A stretch of DNA of 64,000 bases from Chryseobacterium formosense (lineage in GTDB: Bacteria > Bacteroidota > Bacteroidia > Flavobacteriales > Weeksellaceae), in NCBI RefSeq assembly GCF_900116415.1, contig NZ_FPAP01000002.1, positions 372,001-436,000 of the forward strand, written 5' to 3'. A model generated the notes under the pieces. It was not told the origin of the DNA and did no database searches. It saw only the letters and a program-made list of their open reading frames with translations. A program made the position numbers and the translations under genes. This document shows, piece after piece, positions 18,434 to 28,117 of the stretch. How positions within the stretch are numbered: the first letter of the stretch is position 1; each line of letters opens with the position of its first letter.

Positions 18434-19297
18434 TTATTTATTAACAAGCTTCTTCAGGTATTCACCGTAACCGCTTTTTCCGTATTTCACGGCAGTCTCC
18501 AAAAGCTTTTCTTCATTAATGAAGCCGTTTCTGAAAGCGATTTCTTCAATGCATCCGATCTTAAAGCCCTGTCTTTTTTCAATAACGCTTACGAATTCTG
18601 AAGCATCATTTAAAGAATCGAAAGTTCCCGTATCCAGCCAGGCTGTTCCCCTGTCTAGAACACCGACTTCCAATTTTCCTTTATTTAAATAGACATTGTT
18701 TACATCGGTAATTTCCAGCTCACCTCTTGGCGAAGGCTGAATGTTTTTAGCGATTTCTACAACTTCGTTATCATAAAAATACAATCCCGGAACTGCATAA
18801 TTTGATTTTGGCTTCAAGGGTTTTTCTTCAATAGAAACTGCTTTAAAATTATCATCAAATTCCACAACACCATATCTCTCGGGATCTGAAACGTGATATG
18901 CAAAAACAACCCCGCCATCAGGATTGGTCTTATTTTTCAATAAAGTTCCCATTTCAGAACCATAGAAAATATTATCTCCTAGAACGAGTGCTGCTGCGTC
19001 GTTTCCGATAAACTGTTCACCCAGGATGAAAGCCTGTGCTAATCCGTCCGGACTTGGCTGTACCACGTACTCAATATTACAACCGATCTGCGAACCGTCA
19101 CCTAAAAGTTTGATGAATCCGGCTTGATCGTGCGGAGTGGTAATGATCAGAATATCTTTAATTCCTGCTAAAAGCAATGTGGAAAGCGGATAATAGATCA
19201 TCGGTTTGTCATAAACAGGCATTAATTGCTTGCTTACAGCGATGGTAAGAGGATAAAGTCTTGTTCCGGAACCTCCGGCTAAAATAATACCTTTCAT
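18434..19297 (-). CDS. rfbA: Glucose-1-phosphate thymidylyltransferase
   Basis: A 287-residue enzyme that makes dTDP-glucose from glucose-1-phosphate and dTTP, the first step to dTDP-linked deoxysugars. The frame continues upstream to 19390, but the conserved start [18 protein letters not shown] fixes the ATG at 19297. The nucleotide-binding loop is GGSGTRLYP (8-16), followed by [18 protein letters not shown] and later LGDNIFYG. Length and motifs match RfbA/RmlA throughout. It lies 11 bases downstream of rfbB, so both are in one operon. rfbC and rfbD, needed for dTDP-L-rhamnose, are not in this window. Confidence 0.96.
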   Translation of the reverse strand: MKGIILAGGSGTRLYPLTIAVSKQLMPVYDKPMIYYPLSTLLLAGIKDILIITTPHDQAGFIKLLGDGSQIGCNIEYVVQPSPDGLAQAFILGEQFIGNDAAALVLGDNIFYGSEMGTLLKNKTNPDGGVVFAYHVSDPERYGVVEFDDNFKAVSIEEKPLKPKSNYAVPGLYFYDNEVVEIAKNIQPSPRGELEITDVNNVYLNKGKLEVGVLDRGTAWLDTGTFDSLNDASEFVSVIEKRQGFKIGCIEEIAFRNGFINEEKLLETAVKYGKSGYGEYLKKLVNK

Positions 19298-19308
19298 CTT
19301 TTGTGTTA

Positions 19309-20388
19309 TTAGTTGTATTGTTTTTCGTAGTATTTCTGATAATCGCCGCTGGTTACATTCTCCAGCCATTCTTTGTTTTCTAAGAACCAATCTATTGTTT
19401 TAGCGAGACCCTGTTCGAAAGTAACAGAAGGTTTCCAACCCAACTCAGAATTCAATTTTGTTGCATCAATTGCATAACGTTTGTCATGACCCGGTCTGTC
19501 TTTTACATACGTAATCAGCTTTTCAGAATGACCTGCAGGATTTCCGAGCTTTTCATCCATCTGTTTGATCAATTCTTTTACCAGATCAATATTCTGCCAT
19601 TCATTAAACCCTCCGATATTATAAGTTTCTCCCGTTTTAGCTTCGTTAAAAATCTGATGAATCGCTTTTGCGTGATCAATGACGAATAGCCAGTCTCTTG
19701 TATATTTTCCGTCACCATAAATAGGCAGTGGCTTTTCATTAATAATATTAAAGATACAAAGAGGAATCAGCTTTTCAGGAAAGTGATTCGGACCGTAATT
19801 GTTTGAGCAATTAGATACAATAAAAGGCATCCCATAAGTGTTTCCATATGCTCTTACCAAGTGGTCTGAAGCTGCTTTTGAAGCTGAATACGGAGATTGA
19901 GGATCATAAGAAGTGGTTTCTAAAAAGAATCCTGTTTCACCTAAGCTTCCGTACACTTCGTCTGTAGAAACGTGGTAGAAAAGATTTGTTCTTTTTTCAT
20001 TAGGGAATCTTCCATGCGTATGATCCGGGTTTAACGTCCAGAATTCTTTGCATAGATTTAAAAGATTTGCCGTTCCGTTAACATTGGTATTGATAAATGC
20101 CATCGGATCAGTAATGCTTCTGTCAACATGACTTTCCGCAGCCAAATGAATGACAGCATCCGGATTATATTTTTCGAAGATTTTTCTTAGCTCTTCAGGT
20201 TTTGTAATATCTGCTTTTTCGAAAACATAATTCGGCTCATTTTCGATATCCTTTAAGTTTTCAAGATTTCCGGCATAGGTCAGAGCATCAAGGTTAATGA
20301 TGGTAGATTCCGGATTATTCTTCACGAACTCTCTTACAACATGGGAACCGATAAATCCGGCTCCGCCGGTAATGATAATGTTTTTCAT
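19309..20388 (-). CDS. rfbB: dTDP-glucose 4,6-dehydratase
   Basis: A 359-residue extended short-chain dehydrogenase that converts dTDP-glucose to dTDP-4-keto-6-deoxyglucose. The NAD loop is GGAGFIGSH near the N-terminus. [10 protein letters not shown] carries the catalytic Thr/Asp/Glu set, and Tyr167/Lys171 form the YxxxK pair in [23 protein letters not shown] is diagnostic for RfbB. It sits between ugd and rfbA on the same strand with short gaps and feeds the same nucleotide-sugar pool. The product could lead to rhamnose, fucosamine-like or other 6-deoxy sugars, depending on genes outside the window. Confidence 0.97.
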   Translation of the reverse strand: MKNIIITGGAGFIGSHVVREFVKNNPESTIINLDALTYAGNLENLKDIENEPNYVFEKADITKPEELRKIFEKYNPDAVIHLAAESHVDRSITDPMAFINTNVNGTANLLNLCKEFWTLNPDHTHGRFPNEKRTNLFYHVSTDEVYGSLGETGFFLETTSYDPQSPYSASKAASDHLVRAYGNTYGMPFIVSNCSNNYGPNHFPEKLIPLCIFNIINEKPLPIYGDGKYTRDWLFVIDHAKAIHQIFNEAKTGETYNIGGFNEWQNIDLVKELIKQMDEKLGNPAGHSEKLITYVKDRPGHDKRYAIDATKLNSELGWKPSVTFEQGLAKTIDWFLENKEWLENVTSGDYQKYYEKQYN

Positions 20389-20477
20389 ATTTTTATGCTA
20401 GTGGCCGCTGGCTTCTGGCTTTTGGCATTTATTTAATTACTTTATAAACTGAACCTTTTACTTGGATCTTTTTACTT

Positions 20478-21800
20478 TTATCTTGTCTCTTCCCCAACAG
20501 TTTTCCTTCCTATCGATTTATAGAAAAATCCTTTCTGCTGCGGAACTTCAAGCGGGAACATGTTTCTTCCGTCAAAAATAGCTTTATTGTTCATCTTTTT
20601 AGCCATCAGATCAAAATTAGGATTTTTAAATTCTGGCCATTCTGTAGCAATAAATAAGGCATCCGATCCCTCTAATGCATCATACATGGTATTGGCATAA
20701 GATATTTTGTCACCTAACAATTTTTTTACATTTTCTTCGGCGATAAGATCATAAGCGACAATCTCAGCTCCTTTTTCTAAAAGAAGAGCAATATTATCAA
20801 GAGAAGATGCTTCTCTGATGTCATCTGTATTGGCTTTAAAAGCTAATCCCCATATCGCAATTTTCTTTCCTTTAATGTTGCCTCCGAAATATTTTTCAAT
20901 CTCCGAAACCAGAATTACTTTTTGTGAAATGTTTACTTTTTCTGTAGCCTGAAGAATCTGAAAGTCAAAATCATCATTTTTTCCGGATTTAATAAGAGCT
21001 TTTACGTCTTTAGGAAAACAGCTTCCACCATATCCGATTCCCGGAAATAAAAATCGATGGCCAATTCTGTCGTCACTGCCCATTCCTAATCTTACTTTAT
21101 CTACATCAGCACCAACTTTTTCGCAATAATTGGCAATTTCATTCATGAAAGTAATTTTTACAGCTAAGAATGAGTTGGATGCATATTTTGTAAGCTCAGA
21201 CGATTTTTCATCCATAAAGATAATAGGAATTCCTGTATTCGTAAATGGCTGATAAATTTTTGCCATAATATCTTTTGCTTTATCAGAGCTGGATCCTACA
21301 ACCACTCTTGCAGGATTCATAGAGTCTTCTACGGCAAAACCTTCTCTCAAAAATTCAGGATTAGAAACTACATCGAAATCGATAGTTGTTTTTGAGGAAA
21401 TTGTTTCTCTTACTCTGTCGGCTGTTCCTACGGGAACTGTACTTTTGTTGACAACCACTTTATACTCTGTCATCATTTCACCAATATCATTGGCTACTTT
21501 CAGTACATAAGAAAGATCCGCCGAGCCATCTTCTCCGGGTGGAGTAGGAAGAGCAAGATATACAACCTCACTTTTATCTAAAGCTTCTTTTAAATTGGTA
21601 GTGAAAAATAACCTTTCGGATTGGATATTTCTCAGGAACATTTCTTCAAGGTTCGGCTCGTAAATAGGTACGATGCCGTTTTTCATTCCTTCTACTTTTT
21701 TTTCATCGATGTCAACACAATAAACCGAATTGCCAAGCTCTGCAAGGGTAGTTCCTGTTACCAAACCCACATAGCCTGTTCCTACTATTGTTATATTCAA
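20478..21800 (-). CDS. ugd: UDP-glucose 6-dehydrogenase
   Basis: A 440-residue NAD-dependent enzyme that oxidises UDP-glucose to UDP-glucuronate. NAD binding is ITIVGTGYVGLVTG at the N-terminus. The catalytic cysteine is Cys261 in GYGGSCFPKD. The central KSTVPVGT and C-terminal WGLAFKANTDDIREASS are family hallmarks. Translation apparently starts at TTG (21800), because no in-frame ATG precedes the conserved N-terminus. A TATTTTTG -7-like box on the minus strand lies at 21827-21834, without a well-spaced -33 TTG. UDP-glucuronate supplies acidic sugars, which the AsnB-like enzyme at the window start might amidate. Confidence 0.96.
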   Translation of the reverse strand: MNITIVGTGYVGLVTGTTLAELGNSVYCVDIDEKKVEGMKNGIVPIYEPNLEEMFLRNIQSERLFFTTNLKEALDKSEVVYLALPTPPGEDGSADLSYVLKVANDIGEMMTEYKVVVNKSTVPVGTADRVRETISSKTTIDFDVVSNPEFLREGFAVEDSMNPARVVVGSSSDKAKDIMAKIYQPFTNTGIPIIFMDEKSSELTKYASNSFLAVKITFMNEIANYCEKVGADVDKVRLGMGSDDRIGHRFLFPGIGYGGSCFPKDVKALIKSGKNDDFDFQILQATEKVNISQKVILVSEIEKYFGGNIKGKKIAIWGLAFKANTDDIREASSLDNIALLLEKGAEIVAYDLIAEENVKKLLGDKISYANTMYDALEGSDALFIATEWPEFKNPNFDLMAKKMNNKAIFDGRNMFPLEVPQQKGFFYKSIGRKTVGEETR

Positions 21801-21975
21801 AATATATGTTTTTATAAAATTCGAGACAAAAATACTAAAAATTGTTTCATTGTATTTTTAAATCAATAATAACTTGCAAAAGGTAAGCTTAAAAATTTTG
21901 ATTTTTCTGAACATTAATTTATTATGGAAGCGTAAATCTTATTAAGAAACTTATTTTATTGATTATGAACCAGGT

Positions 21976-22006
21976 TTGTGTATTTTATAAAATTGTAGTA
22001 TATTTG
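21976..22006 (+). promoter_or_regulatory. Promoter of rimP-nusA-infB operon
   Basis: A near-perfect Bacteroidota vegetative promoter: -33 TTG at 21976-21978, a 20-base spacer, and -7 TATATTTG at 21999-22006 (consensus TAnnTTTG). The predicted start is near 22012, leaving a leader of about 70 bases before rimP. Confidence 0.8.
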
Positions 22007-22025
22007 CATAAGATTTACGGAAAAA

Positions 22026-22067
22026 AATGAGAAGGCTTCGAAGAGAAAGCCTTTTTTCGTACTGGTA
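22026..22067 (+). promoter_or_regulatory. Leader terminator and possible leader peptide upstream of rimP
   Basis: Between the promoter and rimP lies a hairpin with arms AAGGCTT (22031-22037) and AAGCCTT (22046-22052) followed by TTTTTT, a typical intrinsic terminator in a position to act as an attenuator. The same bases are spanned by an ATG-initiated frame (22026-22067) coding for the 13-residue MRRLRRESLFSYW, rich in Arg. Both are seen directly. That they regulate the operon, perhaps through NusA or translation, is inference. Confidence 0.6.
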
Positions 22068-22081
22068 AATCATGATAGAAT

Positions 22082-22549
22082 ATGGAGTTTAGAAAAAATA
22101 TTGAAACATTATTAAATGATTTCCTGGAAACAAGAAAAGATTTGTTTCTTATTGATTTAAAGATTTCTGCAGGAGATGACATCACCGTGATTCTTGATGG
22201 AGACAACGGTGTTTCTGTGCAGGATTGTCTTGATGCGAGCCGTGCCATTGAGTTTAATATGGATCGTGAAGAGCACGATTTCAGCCTTCAGGTAATGTCT
22301 GCAGGATTAAGCGAGCCGCTTTCGATTCCGAGACAGTTTCAGAAAAATATCGGAAGAGAAATTGAGGTTTTGCTTAATGATTCAACAAAAATCGAAGGCG
22401 AACTGGCAAAAGTAGACGACGAAAAAGTCACTCTTGTACTGCGTTACCGAAAACCGAAAGAAGTAGGTAAAGGTAAAGTAGATGTGGAGGAGGAAAAAGA
22501 AATTCCTTACTCTGAAATAAAGAAAGCATTGGTAGTACTTAAATTTTAA
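22082..22549 (+). CDS. rimP: Ribosome maturation factor RimP
   Basis: A 155-residue cytoplasmic protein needed for maturation of the 30S ribosomal subunit. It has an N-terminal alpha/beta domain with LIDLKISAGDDITVILDGDN and the conserved VSVQDCLDASRAIEFN. The middle VMSAGLSEPL corresponds to the family's V(S/T)SPGL(D/E)RPL motif, and an SH3-like C-terminal domain follows. It is first in the universally conserved rimP-nusA-infB order, which supports the identity strongly. NusA starts 17 bases downstream. Confidence 0.96.
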   Translation: MEFRKNIETLLNDFLETRKDLFLIDLKISAGDDITVILDGDNGVSVQDCLDASRAIEFNMDREEHDFSLQVMSAGLSEPLSIPRQFQKNIGREIEVLLNDSTKIEGELAKVDDEKVTLVLRYRKPKEVGKGKVDVEEEKEIPYSEIKKALVVLKF

Positions 22550-22565
22550 AAAGAAAAAAAGATAC

Positions 22566-23801
22566 ATGGATAATATAGCGTTGATTGAATCCTTTGGTGA
22601 TTTTAAAGACGAAAAAGGGATCAGTAAAATTGATCTTATGGCGATCATTGAAGATTCTCTAAAAACTTTGCTAAGAAAAAGATTTGATTCTGATGATCAC
22701 TTTGATGTGATTGTAAATCCTGATAAAGGAGATTTTCAGATATTTTTAAATAAAACCATCGTGGAAGACGAAATGTCTGAAGATGATGATCTTGAAATTG
22801 AAATTACAGAAGCCAAAAAAATTGATCCGACTTTTGAAGTTGGTGAAGATTTTACCATGGAAATTCCGGTTGCTCAGTTAGGAAGAAGAAATATTTTGAC
22901 GCTGAAACAGATTTTAGCAACAAAATTGCAGGAGCATAACAACGCAATGTTGTACGATCAGTTCAGAGACCGAATCGGAGAGATCGTAATTGGTGAAATT
23001 CACCACATCCGTCACAAACATGTGATCTTATTGGATGATGAAGGAAACGAATTTATCTTGCCTAAAGAAAATCAGATCCCTTCAGATTTCTTCAAAAAAG
23101 GAGAAAACATCAGAGCGATTGTTGAAACAGTTGATTTTAAAGGTTCAAAACCACAGATCATTATTTCAAGAACAGCTCCGAAATTCTTGGAGAAATTATT
23201 GGAATTAGAAATTCCTGAAATCCAGGACGGAACAATTATGCTTAAAAAAGCAGTGAGAATTCCTGGTGAAAAAGCGAAAATAGCTGTGGATGCTTATGAC
23301 GACAGAATCGATCCGGTAGGAGCTTGTGTCGGAGTAAAAGGTTCTAGAATTCACGGTGTTGTAAGAGAATTAAGAAACGAAAATATAGATGTGATCCAGT
23401 GGTCTAAAAACCCTGAGATTATGGTGAAGAGAGCTTTAGGTAATGTTACCATCAATAAAATTGACATCAACGAAGAGACCAATTATGCTTTGGTGTATAC
23501 TCCGGTTGAAGAGATTTCTAAAGTTATCGGTAAGCAAGGACAAAACATCAGACTGGCTTCATGGTTGTCTGGGTACGAAATTGATGTATACAGAGAAGCA
23601 AGTGAAGATGATGACGTAGACTTGAGAGAGTTTAATGATGATATCGAACAATGGATTTTGGATGAGTTCAAGAAAGTGGGTCTTACCACTGCAAAATCGG
23701 TGTTGGATAAAGATACGGAAAGTCTTCTGAATATGGTAGATCTTGAAGAGGAAACCATAGAAGACGTGAAACGTATATTGAGAGAGGAATTTGAAGATTA
23801 A
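22566..23801 (+). CDS. nusA: Transcription termination/antitermination factor NusA
   Basis: A 411-residue NusA, which binds RNA polymerase and nascent RNA to modulate pausing, termination and antitermination. The N-terminal RNAP-binding domain spans about residues 1-125, the S1 domain follows (IGEIVIGEIHHIRHKHVILL), then two KH domains with DPVGACVGVKGSRIHGVVRE and VIGKQGQNIRLASWLSGYEI. The C-terminus is acidic and short, without the duplicated AR repeats of gamma-proteobacteria, as usual for Bacteroidota. It is preceded by rimP and followed by infB. NusA often controls its own operon, which fits the terminator in the rimP leader. Confidence 0.97.
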   Translation: MDNIALIESFGDFKDEKGISKIDLMAIIEDSLKTLLRKRFDSDDHFDVIVNPDKGDFQIFLNKTIVEDEMSEDDDLEIEITEAKKIDPTFEVGEDFTMEIPVAQLGRRNILTLKQILATKLQEHNNAMLYDQFRDRIGEIVIGEIHHIRHKHVILLDDEGNEFILPKENQIPSDFFKKGENIRAIVETVDFKGSKPQIIISRTAPKFLEKLLELEIPEIQDGTIMLKKAVRIPGEKAKIAVDAYDDRIDPVGACVGVKGSRIHGVVRELRNENIDVIQWSKNPEIMVKRALGNVTINKIDINEETNYALVYTPVEEISKVIGKQGQNIRLASWLSGYEIDVYREASEDDDVDLREFNDDIEQWILDEFKKVGLTTAKSVLDKDTESLLNMVDLEEETIEDVKRILREEFED

Positions 23802-23880
23802 TATTTAGAAATAAATTTTAATAAACAGTAAAAAAGAATACTTTAATTTTAAGAATTAAAAAAAACAGTAAATAATATAG

Positions 23881-26800
23881 ATGCCAAAAATTAGATTAAA
23901 TAAAGCGGTTAAGGAATTCAACATTTCGATGTCCAGACTGGTAGAATTTTTACAGTCTAAAGACTTCGTGGTTGAAAACAATCCTAACGCTCAATTAGAA
24001 GAAGCGGCATATTCTGCATTGGAAGCTGAGTTTGCCAAAGATGGTGAGCAGCGTAAAGCTTCCCATGAGGTGGTGATTTCTAAAGTTCCGGAAGAAAAAC
24101 TGGAAATGGAAGAGAAAAAAGCCCCTGAAGTAATAAGAGCTAAAGCTAATACAAAACCAGAAACCAGAATTTTAGGTAAAATAGATCTTGAGCCTAAAAA
24201 ATCTGAACCTGTTGCAGAAGAACCAACTCCTGCACCTGCTCCGGTAGAAGAAAAGAAAGAAGAAGTGAAGGAGGTAAAAGAAGAGGTGAAGAAAGAAGAG
24301 GTTGCACCGGTTTCTGAAGTAAAAGCAACTCCTGAAAAACAGGAATTTAAGGTTCTGGATAAAATTGATCTTTCTCAGATAGAAGGAAACAGAAACAGAC
24401 CTGCAAAAAAAGATAAACCAAAAACAGAAGAGGTAAAAGCTGAGGTAAAACCAGCTGAACCGGTGAAAGAAACTCCGAAACCGGTTGAAAAACCTGCAGA
24501 AAAAGTACAGGAAGCTAAACCTGAAACTGCACCTGAAGAATCTCAGGAACCTCAGAAAATAGAAACTGTTTACCAAAAGCTAGACGGGCCTAAAATTGTC
24601 GGTGAAAAAATTGATTTAACTCAGTTTGCACCAAAACCAGGTCCGGGAGCGAAAAAGAAAAGAAAGAGAATTGAGAAACCGGGCGGTCCGAACCAGAATA
24701 CTGGGAACAACCAACAAGGTGGAAACAATCAGCAAGGTGGTCAAGGAAACCGTCCTCAAGGACAAGGTGGTCAGGGTAACCGTCCACCAGGTCAGGGAGG
24801 CCAAGGTGGAAATCGTCCAGGCGGTCAGGGTGGACAAGGCGGTGGAAACCGTTTTGGAAACAACAACCAAGGCAACCGTCCACCGGGACAAGGTGGTCAG
24901 GGTGGAAACAGACCTGGCTTCAACAGAGGCGGTCAAGGTGGTAACAGACCGGGACAAAGAACAATGCCTGTTGAATTAACTGACGAGCAAGTTAAAAATC
25001 AGATCAAGGAAACTTTAGAGAAGCTTACCAATAAAGGAGGTAAATCTAAATCTTCTAAGCATAGAAAAGATAAAAGAACTTTCCGTAGAGAGCAGGATGA
25101 GCGTCAGCAGGAAATGGATGCTGCAGACAGAACGCTGAAAGTAACTGAATTCATCACTGTTGGTGAATTGGCAAGTTTAATGAACGTTTCTCCTACAGAA
25201 GTTATCTCTGCTTGTTTCTCCTTAGGAGTAATGGTTACGATGAATCAGAGATTGGAAGCAGATACTTTATTATTGGTAACAGATGAATTTGGTTATAAGA
25301 TCGAATTCTCCGATGCTGATCTTGAAGATACAGACTCTGAAGATGAAGTAGATACTGAAGAAAGCTTATTACCGAGAGCACCGATTGTTACCGTAATGGG
25401 ACACGTTGACCACGGTAAAACCTCATTGCTGGATTACATCAGAAAAACCAACGTTATCGCTGGTGAATCTGGAGGAATTACTCAGCACATCGGAGCTTAC
25501 AATGTGAAGCTGGAAAATGGTCAGAGAATTACATTCTTAGATACACCGGGTCACGAAGCCTTTACCGCAATGAGAGCGAGAGGTGCCCAGGTTACCGATA
25601 TTGCAATTATTGTGATTGCTGCCGATGATGATGTGATGCCTCAGACGAAAGAAGCAATTTCTCACGCTCAGGCTGCAGGTGTACCGATGATTATTGCCAT
25701 CAACAAAGTAGATAAACCGAATGCAAATCCTGACAACATCCGTCAGCAACTTTCCGGAATGAATATTTTGGTCGAAGAATGGGGTGGAAATGTTCAGGCT
25801 CAGGAAATTTCAGCGAAAATGGGTAATAATATGGATCTTTTATTAGAGAAAGTATTACTTCAGGCTGAAATGTTAGAACTGAAAGCTAATCCTGAACGTA
25901 CAGCAAACGGAGTTGTTATTGAAGCATCTTTAGATAAAGGAAGAGGGTATGTAGCGACAATGTTGGTGCAAACCGGAACTTTAAAAGTTGGTGATTATGT
26001 AGTAGCAGGTAAAAACCACGGGAAAGTAAAAGCTTTACTGGATGAAAGAGGGAAAAACCTTGAAGAAGCGGGTCCTTCAATTCCGGCAACGATCTTAGGA
26101 TTGGACGGAGCGCCTACAGCAGGTGATAAATTCCGTGTTTATGCTGACGAAAGTGAAGGTAAAGCTATTGCGAATAAGAGAGAGCAGTTACAGAGAGAAT
26201 TATCGATCAGAACTAAGAAGCATACGACACTTGAAGAATTGGGTAGACGTATTGCTTTAGGTGAATTCAAAGAATTGAACATTATCCTTAAAGGTGATGT
26301 GGATGGTTCTGTAGAAGCACTTTCTGATCAGTTACAGAGATTATCAACAGAAGAAATCAGCGTGAAAATCCTTCACTCAGGTGTTGGACAGATCACTGAA
26401 TCTGATATCAACTTAGCGGCAGCATCTGACGCGATTATCATCGGATTCAACGTAAGAGCCGGAGCAAATGCGAAAGATCTTGCTGACCGTGAAGAAATTG
26501 AGATCAGAACGTATTCTGTAATCTATAAAGCAATCGATGAAGTGAAAGAAGCAATGGAGGGAATGCTTTCTCCGGAAATTCAGGAGCAGGTAATCGGTAA
26601 CGTTGAGATCCGTGAAGTATTCAAGATTTCTAAAGTCGGAACGATTGCAGGTTGTATGGTTCTTACCGGAAAAGTAACAAGACAGTCTAAAGTAAGATTA
26701 CTGAGAGACGGTATCGTGAAATTCGACGGTGAGCTTGAAAGCTTGAAGCGTTTCAAAGACGACGTAAAAGAAGTAACGAAAGGCTACGAATGTGGTCTGA

Positions 26801-26883
26801 ACCTTAAAGGGTATAATGATATTGAACAGGGCGACATTCTTGAAGTATACGAAGAGGTTGCTGTGAAGAAAAAATTGAAGTAA
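23881..26883 (+). CDS. infB: Translation initiation factor IF-2
   Basis: A 1000-residue GTPase that places initiator tRNA on the 30S subunit. The N-terminus has an IF2_N segment (residues 1-50), then a long Lys/Glu/Pro-rich linker to about 265, then a Gly/Asn/Gln-rich low-complexity block of about 95 residues (roughly 268-361) built from repeats such as [14 protein letters not shown] second IF2_N-like segment is [20 protein letters not shown]. The G domain begins at G507-HVDHGKT-514, with [15 protein letters not shown] and NKVDK, followed by the usual domains II-IV. The GTPase half is typical; the linker is unusually long and repetitive. A strong terminator closes the operon 20 bases downstream. 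Confidence 0.98.
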   Translation: MPKIRLNKAVKEFNISMSRLVEFLQSKDFVVENNPNAQLEEAAYSALEAEFAKDGEQRKASHEVVISKVPEEKLEMEEKKAPEVIRAKANTKPETRILGKIDLEPKKSEPVAEEPTPAPAPVEEKKEEVKEVKEEVKKEEVAPVSEVKATPEKQEFKVLDKIDLSQIEGNRNRPAKKDKPKTEEVKAEVKPAEPVKETPKPVEKPAEKVQEAKPETAPEESQEPQKIETVYQKLDGPKIVGEKIDLTQFAPKPGPGAKKKRKRIEKPGGPNQNTGNNQQGGNNQQGGQGNRPQGQGGQGNRPPGQGGQGGNRPGGQGGQGGGNRFGNNNQGNRPPGQGGQGGNRPGFNRGGQGGNRPGQRTMPVELTDEQVKNQIKETLEKLTNKGGKSKSSKHRKDKRTFRREQDERQQEMDAADRTLKVTEFITVGELASLMNVSPTEVISACFSLGVMVTMNQRLEADTLLLVTDEFGYKIEFSDADLEDTDSEDEVDTEESLLPRAPIVTVMGHVDHGKTSLLDYIRKTNVIAGESGGITQHIGAYNVKLENGQRITFLDTPGHEAFTAMRARGAQVTDIAIIVIAADDDVMPQTKEAISHAQAAGVPMIIAINKVDKPNANPDNIRQQLSGMNILVEEWGGNVQAQEISAKMGNNMDLLLEKVLLQAEMLELKANPERTANGVVIEASLDKGRGYVATMLVQTGTLKVGDYVVAGKNHGKVKALLDERGKNLEEAGPSIPATILGLDGAPTAGDKFRVYADESEGKAIANKREQLQRELSIRTKKHTTLEELGRRIALGEFKELNIILKGDVDGSVEALSDQLQRLSTEEISVKILHSGVGQITESDINLAAASDAIIIGFNVRAGANAKDLADREEIEIRTYSVIYKAIDEVKEAMEGMLSPEIQEQVIGNVEIREVFKISKVGTIAGCMVLTGKVTRQSKVRLLRDGIVKFDGELESLKRFKDDVKEVTKGYECGLNLKGYNDIEQGDILEVYEEVAVKKKLK

Positions 26884-26901
26884 TTTAATTTTGTATATAT
26901 T

Positions 26902-26936
26902 AAAAACTGCCCGCATCTTTGATGCGGGCAGTTTTT
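26902..26936 (+). terminator. Intrinsic terminator of the rimP-nusA-infB operon
   Basis: A perfect 16-base stem: AAAAACTGCCCGCATC at 26902-26917, loop TTT, complement at 26921-26936 ending in TTTTT. One of the clearest terminators in the window. Confidence 0.92.
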
Positions 26937-27130
26937 GGCTTAAACCGAATAATCTATGTTAAAGAATATTGGATCAGAAGCTTTGTGGCTTGAAAAATCG
27001 GTTGTATTTTTAACAGTATCGTTTTTTATGTTTTATGACAAAAGTAGAAAAACCTTTTTATAATATTGGTAAATGGTATTTATAAATCAAATATATCTAG
27101 CATGAATGAATTTAATTTGTATTTTTGTTA
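26937..27130. other. Gene-poor spacer between infB and the repeat array
   Basis: No gene is supported here. The stretch holds a weak 35-codon ATG frame (26956-27063), listed among the rejected items, and a TATTTTTG -7-like box at 27120-27127 seven bases before the heptamer array. No well-spaced -33 TTG accompanies that box. Confidence 0.5.
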
Positions 27131-27193
27131 TATAAAATATAAAATATAAAATATAAAATATAAAATATAAAATATAAAATATAAAATATAAAA
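27131..27193 (+). repeat. Nine tandem copies of TATAAAA directly before a start codon
   Basis: Nine uninterrupted copies of the seven-base unit TATAAAA occupy 27131-27193. One base (A) separates the last copy from the ATG at 27195, so the array makes up essentially the whole leader of the next gene. A TATTTTTG -7-like box ends at 27127, just upstream. Because the unit is seven bases and lies outside the coding frame, a change in copy number would alter leader length rather than frame. Such arrays are prone to slippage in other bacteria; variation here is inferred, not seen. Confidence 0.95.
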
Positions 27194-27194
27194 A

Positions 27195-27872
27195 ATGAAA
27201 AAGATAATCTTAAGTATTCTAGTAATCTATTCAAGTTATGGTTTTGCACAAAATGTGATTTTAACCAGAGATGCTTTTTCTCAAGGAACTGCTCTTTCAG
27301 CTATGGTAAACACAAGAACAGGTAAGTCTTTAACTTATAGTGAAGTTGCAGGTTCACCATATGTTAATGTGAATTTTTCGATGGCAAAAATTGCAGAAAA
27401 TTATGAAAAAATAGCTGTAAGATATAATAGCTATGCTGATCAAATTGAATTTGAGAGAAATGGAAGTATAATGGTTTTACCCAAAGAAACATTATTCTCA
27501 AGAATTGAAATAGAAACCCCAAAGCAAACTATAGTTAATCTTGAAACAAATGATGAGCTAAGCGGATATTTTTATGAAATTGTAAATGGTAAAGTAGCAC
27601 TTTACAAAAAGGTAAAAACCATTTTTATAGACACAAAACCTGCTTCTAATAGTTATTCAACTGAGGAACCAGCACACTTTAAATTGCTAGATCCTATTTT
27701 TTATATCAAAAATGATAAAGGTTATATTAAAAAACCTCGAAATCAGAAAGAAATTATTGCACAGTTTCCAGACAAAAAAGATGTATTAAACGTATTCTTT
27801 AAAGAGAATAAAATTAAGTTTGATAAAGAAGATGATTTAAAAAAACTTGTTAGTTATTTAAATAAGAATTAG
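27195..27872 (+). CDS. Secreted protein of unknown function
   Basis: A 225-residue protein with a signal peptide (MKKIILSILVIYSSYGFAQ, cleavage likely before Gln19 or Asn20). I do not recognise the mature part. It is mixed alpha/beta in composition, rich in Lys/Glu/Asn, with GYFYEIVNGKVALYKKVKT in the centre and FKLLDPIFYIKNDKGYIKKP later. No T9SS tail or lipobox is seen. It is preceded by the TATAAAA array and followed by a terminator-like hairpin, so it appears to be a single-gene unit. Similar small secreted proteins of Flavobacteria often respond to surface or stress conditions, but no function can be claimed. Confidence 0.75.
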   Translation: MKKIILSILVIYSSYGFAQNVILTRDAFSQGTALSAMVNTRTGKSLTYSEVAGSPYVNVNFSMAKIAENYEKIAVRYNSYADQIEFERNGSIMVLPKETLFSRIEIETPKQTIVNLETNDELSGYFYEIVNGKVALYKKVKTIFIDTKPASNSYSTEEPAHFKLLDPIFYIKNDKGYIKKPRNQKEIIAQFPDKKDVLNVFFKENKIKFDKEDDLKKLVSYLNKN

Positions 27873-27951
27873 ATCAAATAATAATTTTATCTCTATTTCA
27901 ACAATCTTAATAGGAACTTAGTTCAATTTAAAAGTGATAATATATTGAAAT

Positions 27952-27984
27952 AATCTACCACATATTTAATATATGGTAGATTTT
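27952..27984 (+). terminator. Probable intrinsic terminator after the secreted protein
   Basis: Nine-base arms AATCTACCA (27952-27960) and TGGTAGATT (27974-27982) around a 13-base AT-rich loop, followed by a short T run. The T tail is only four bases, so efficiency is uncertain. Confidence 0.55.
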
Positions 27985-28117
27985 GTTGTATATAATGTGT
28001 TAAACCAATTAATATTTGTGTAATTGGTTTTTTTTTAACAATTTTACAAATTGAATAGATTATACTGATTTGTTTATAAATCAATTTTTTAATACAAAAA
28101 AATAATTTAAATTAAAA

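Noticed and set aside
19298..19390. Upstream extension of the rfbA frame into rfbB
   Set aside because: The conserved RmlA start is at 19297; the extra 31 codons overlap rfbB and look unlike the family.
24172..24957. Open frames on the minus strand opposite infB
   Set aside because: They are mirror products of the K/E- and Gly-rich codons of infB and carry no family motif.
24690..24960. CRISPR-like repeated DNA in infB
   Set aside because: Repeats are irregular and in frame with Gly/Gln/Asn codons; no spacer-repeat structure and no cas genes nearby.
26956..27063. A 35-codon ATG frame (MLKNIGSEALWLEKSVVF...) with a hydrophobic stretch between infB and the heptamer array
   Set aside because: No promoter close by and no recognisable family; too short to separate from chance in AT-rich DNA.
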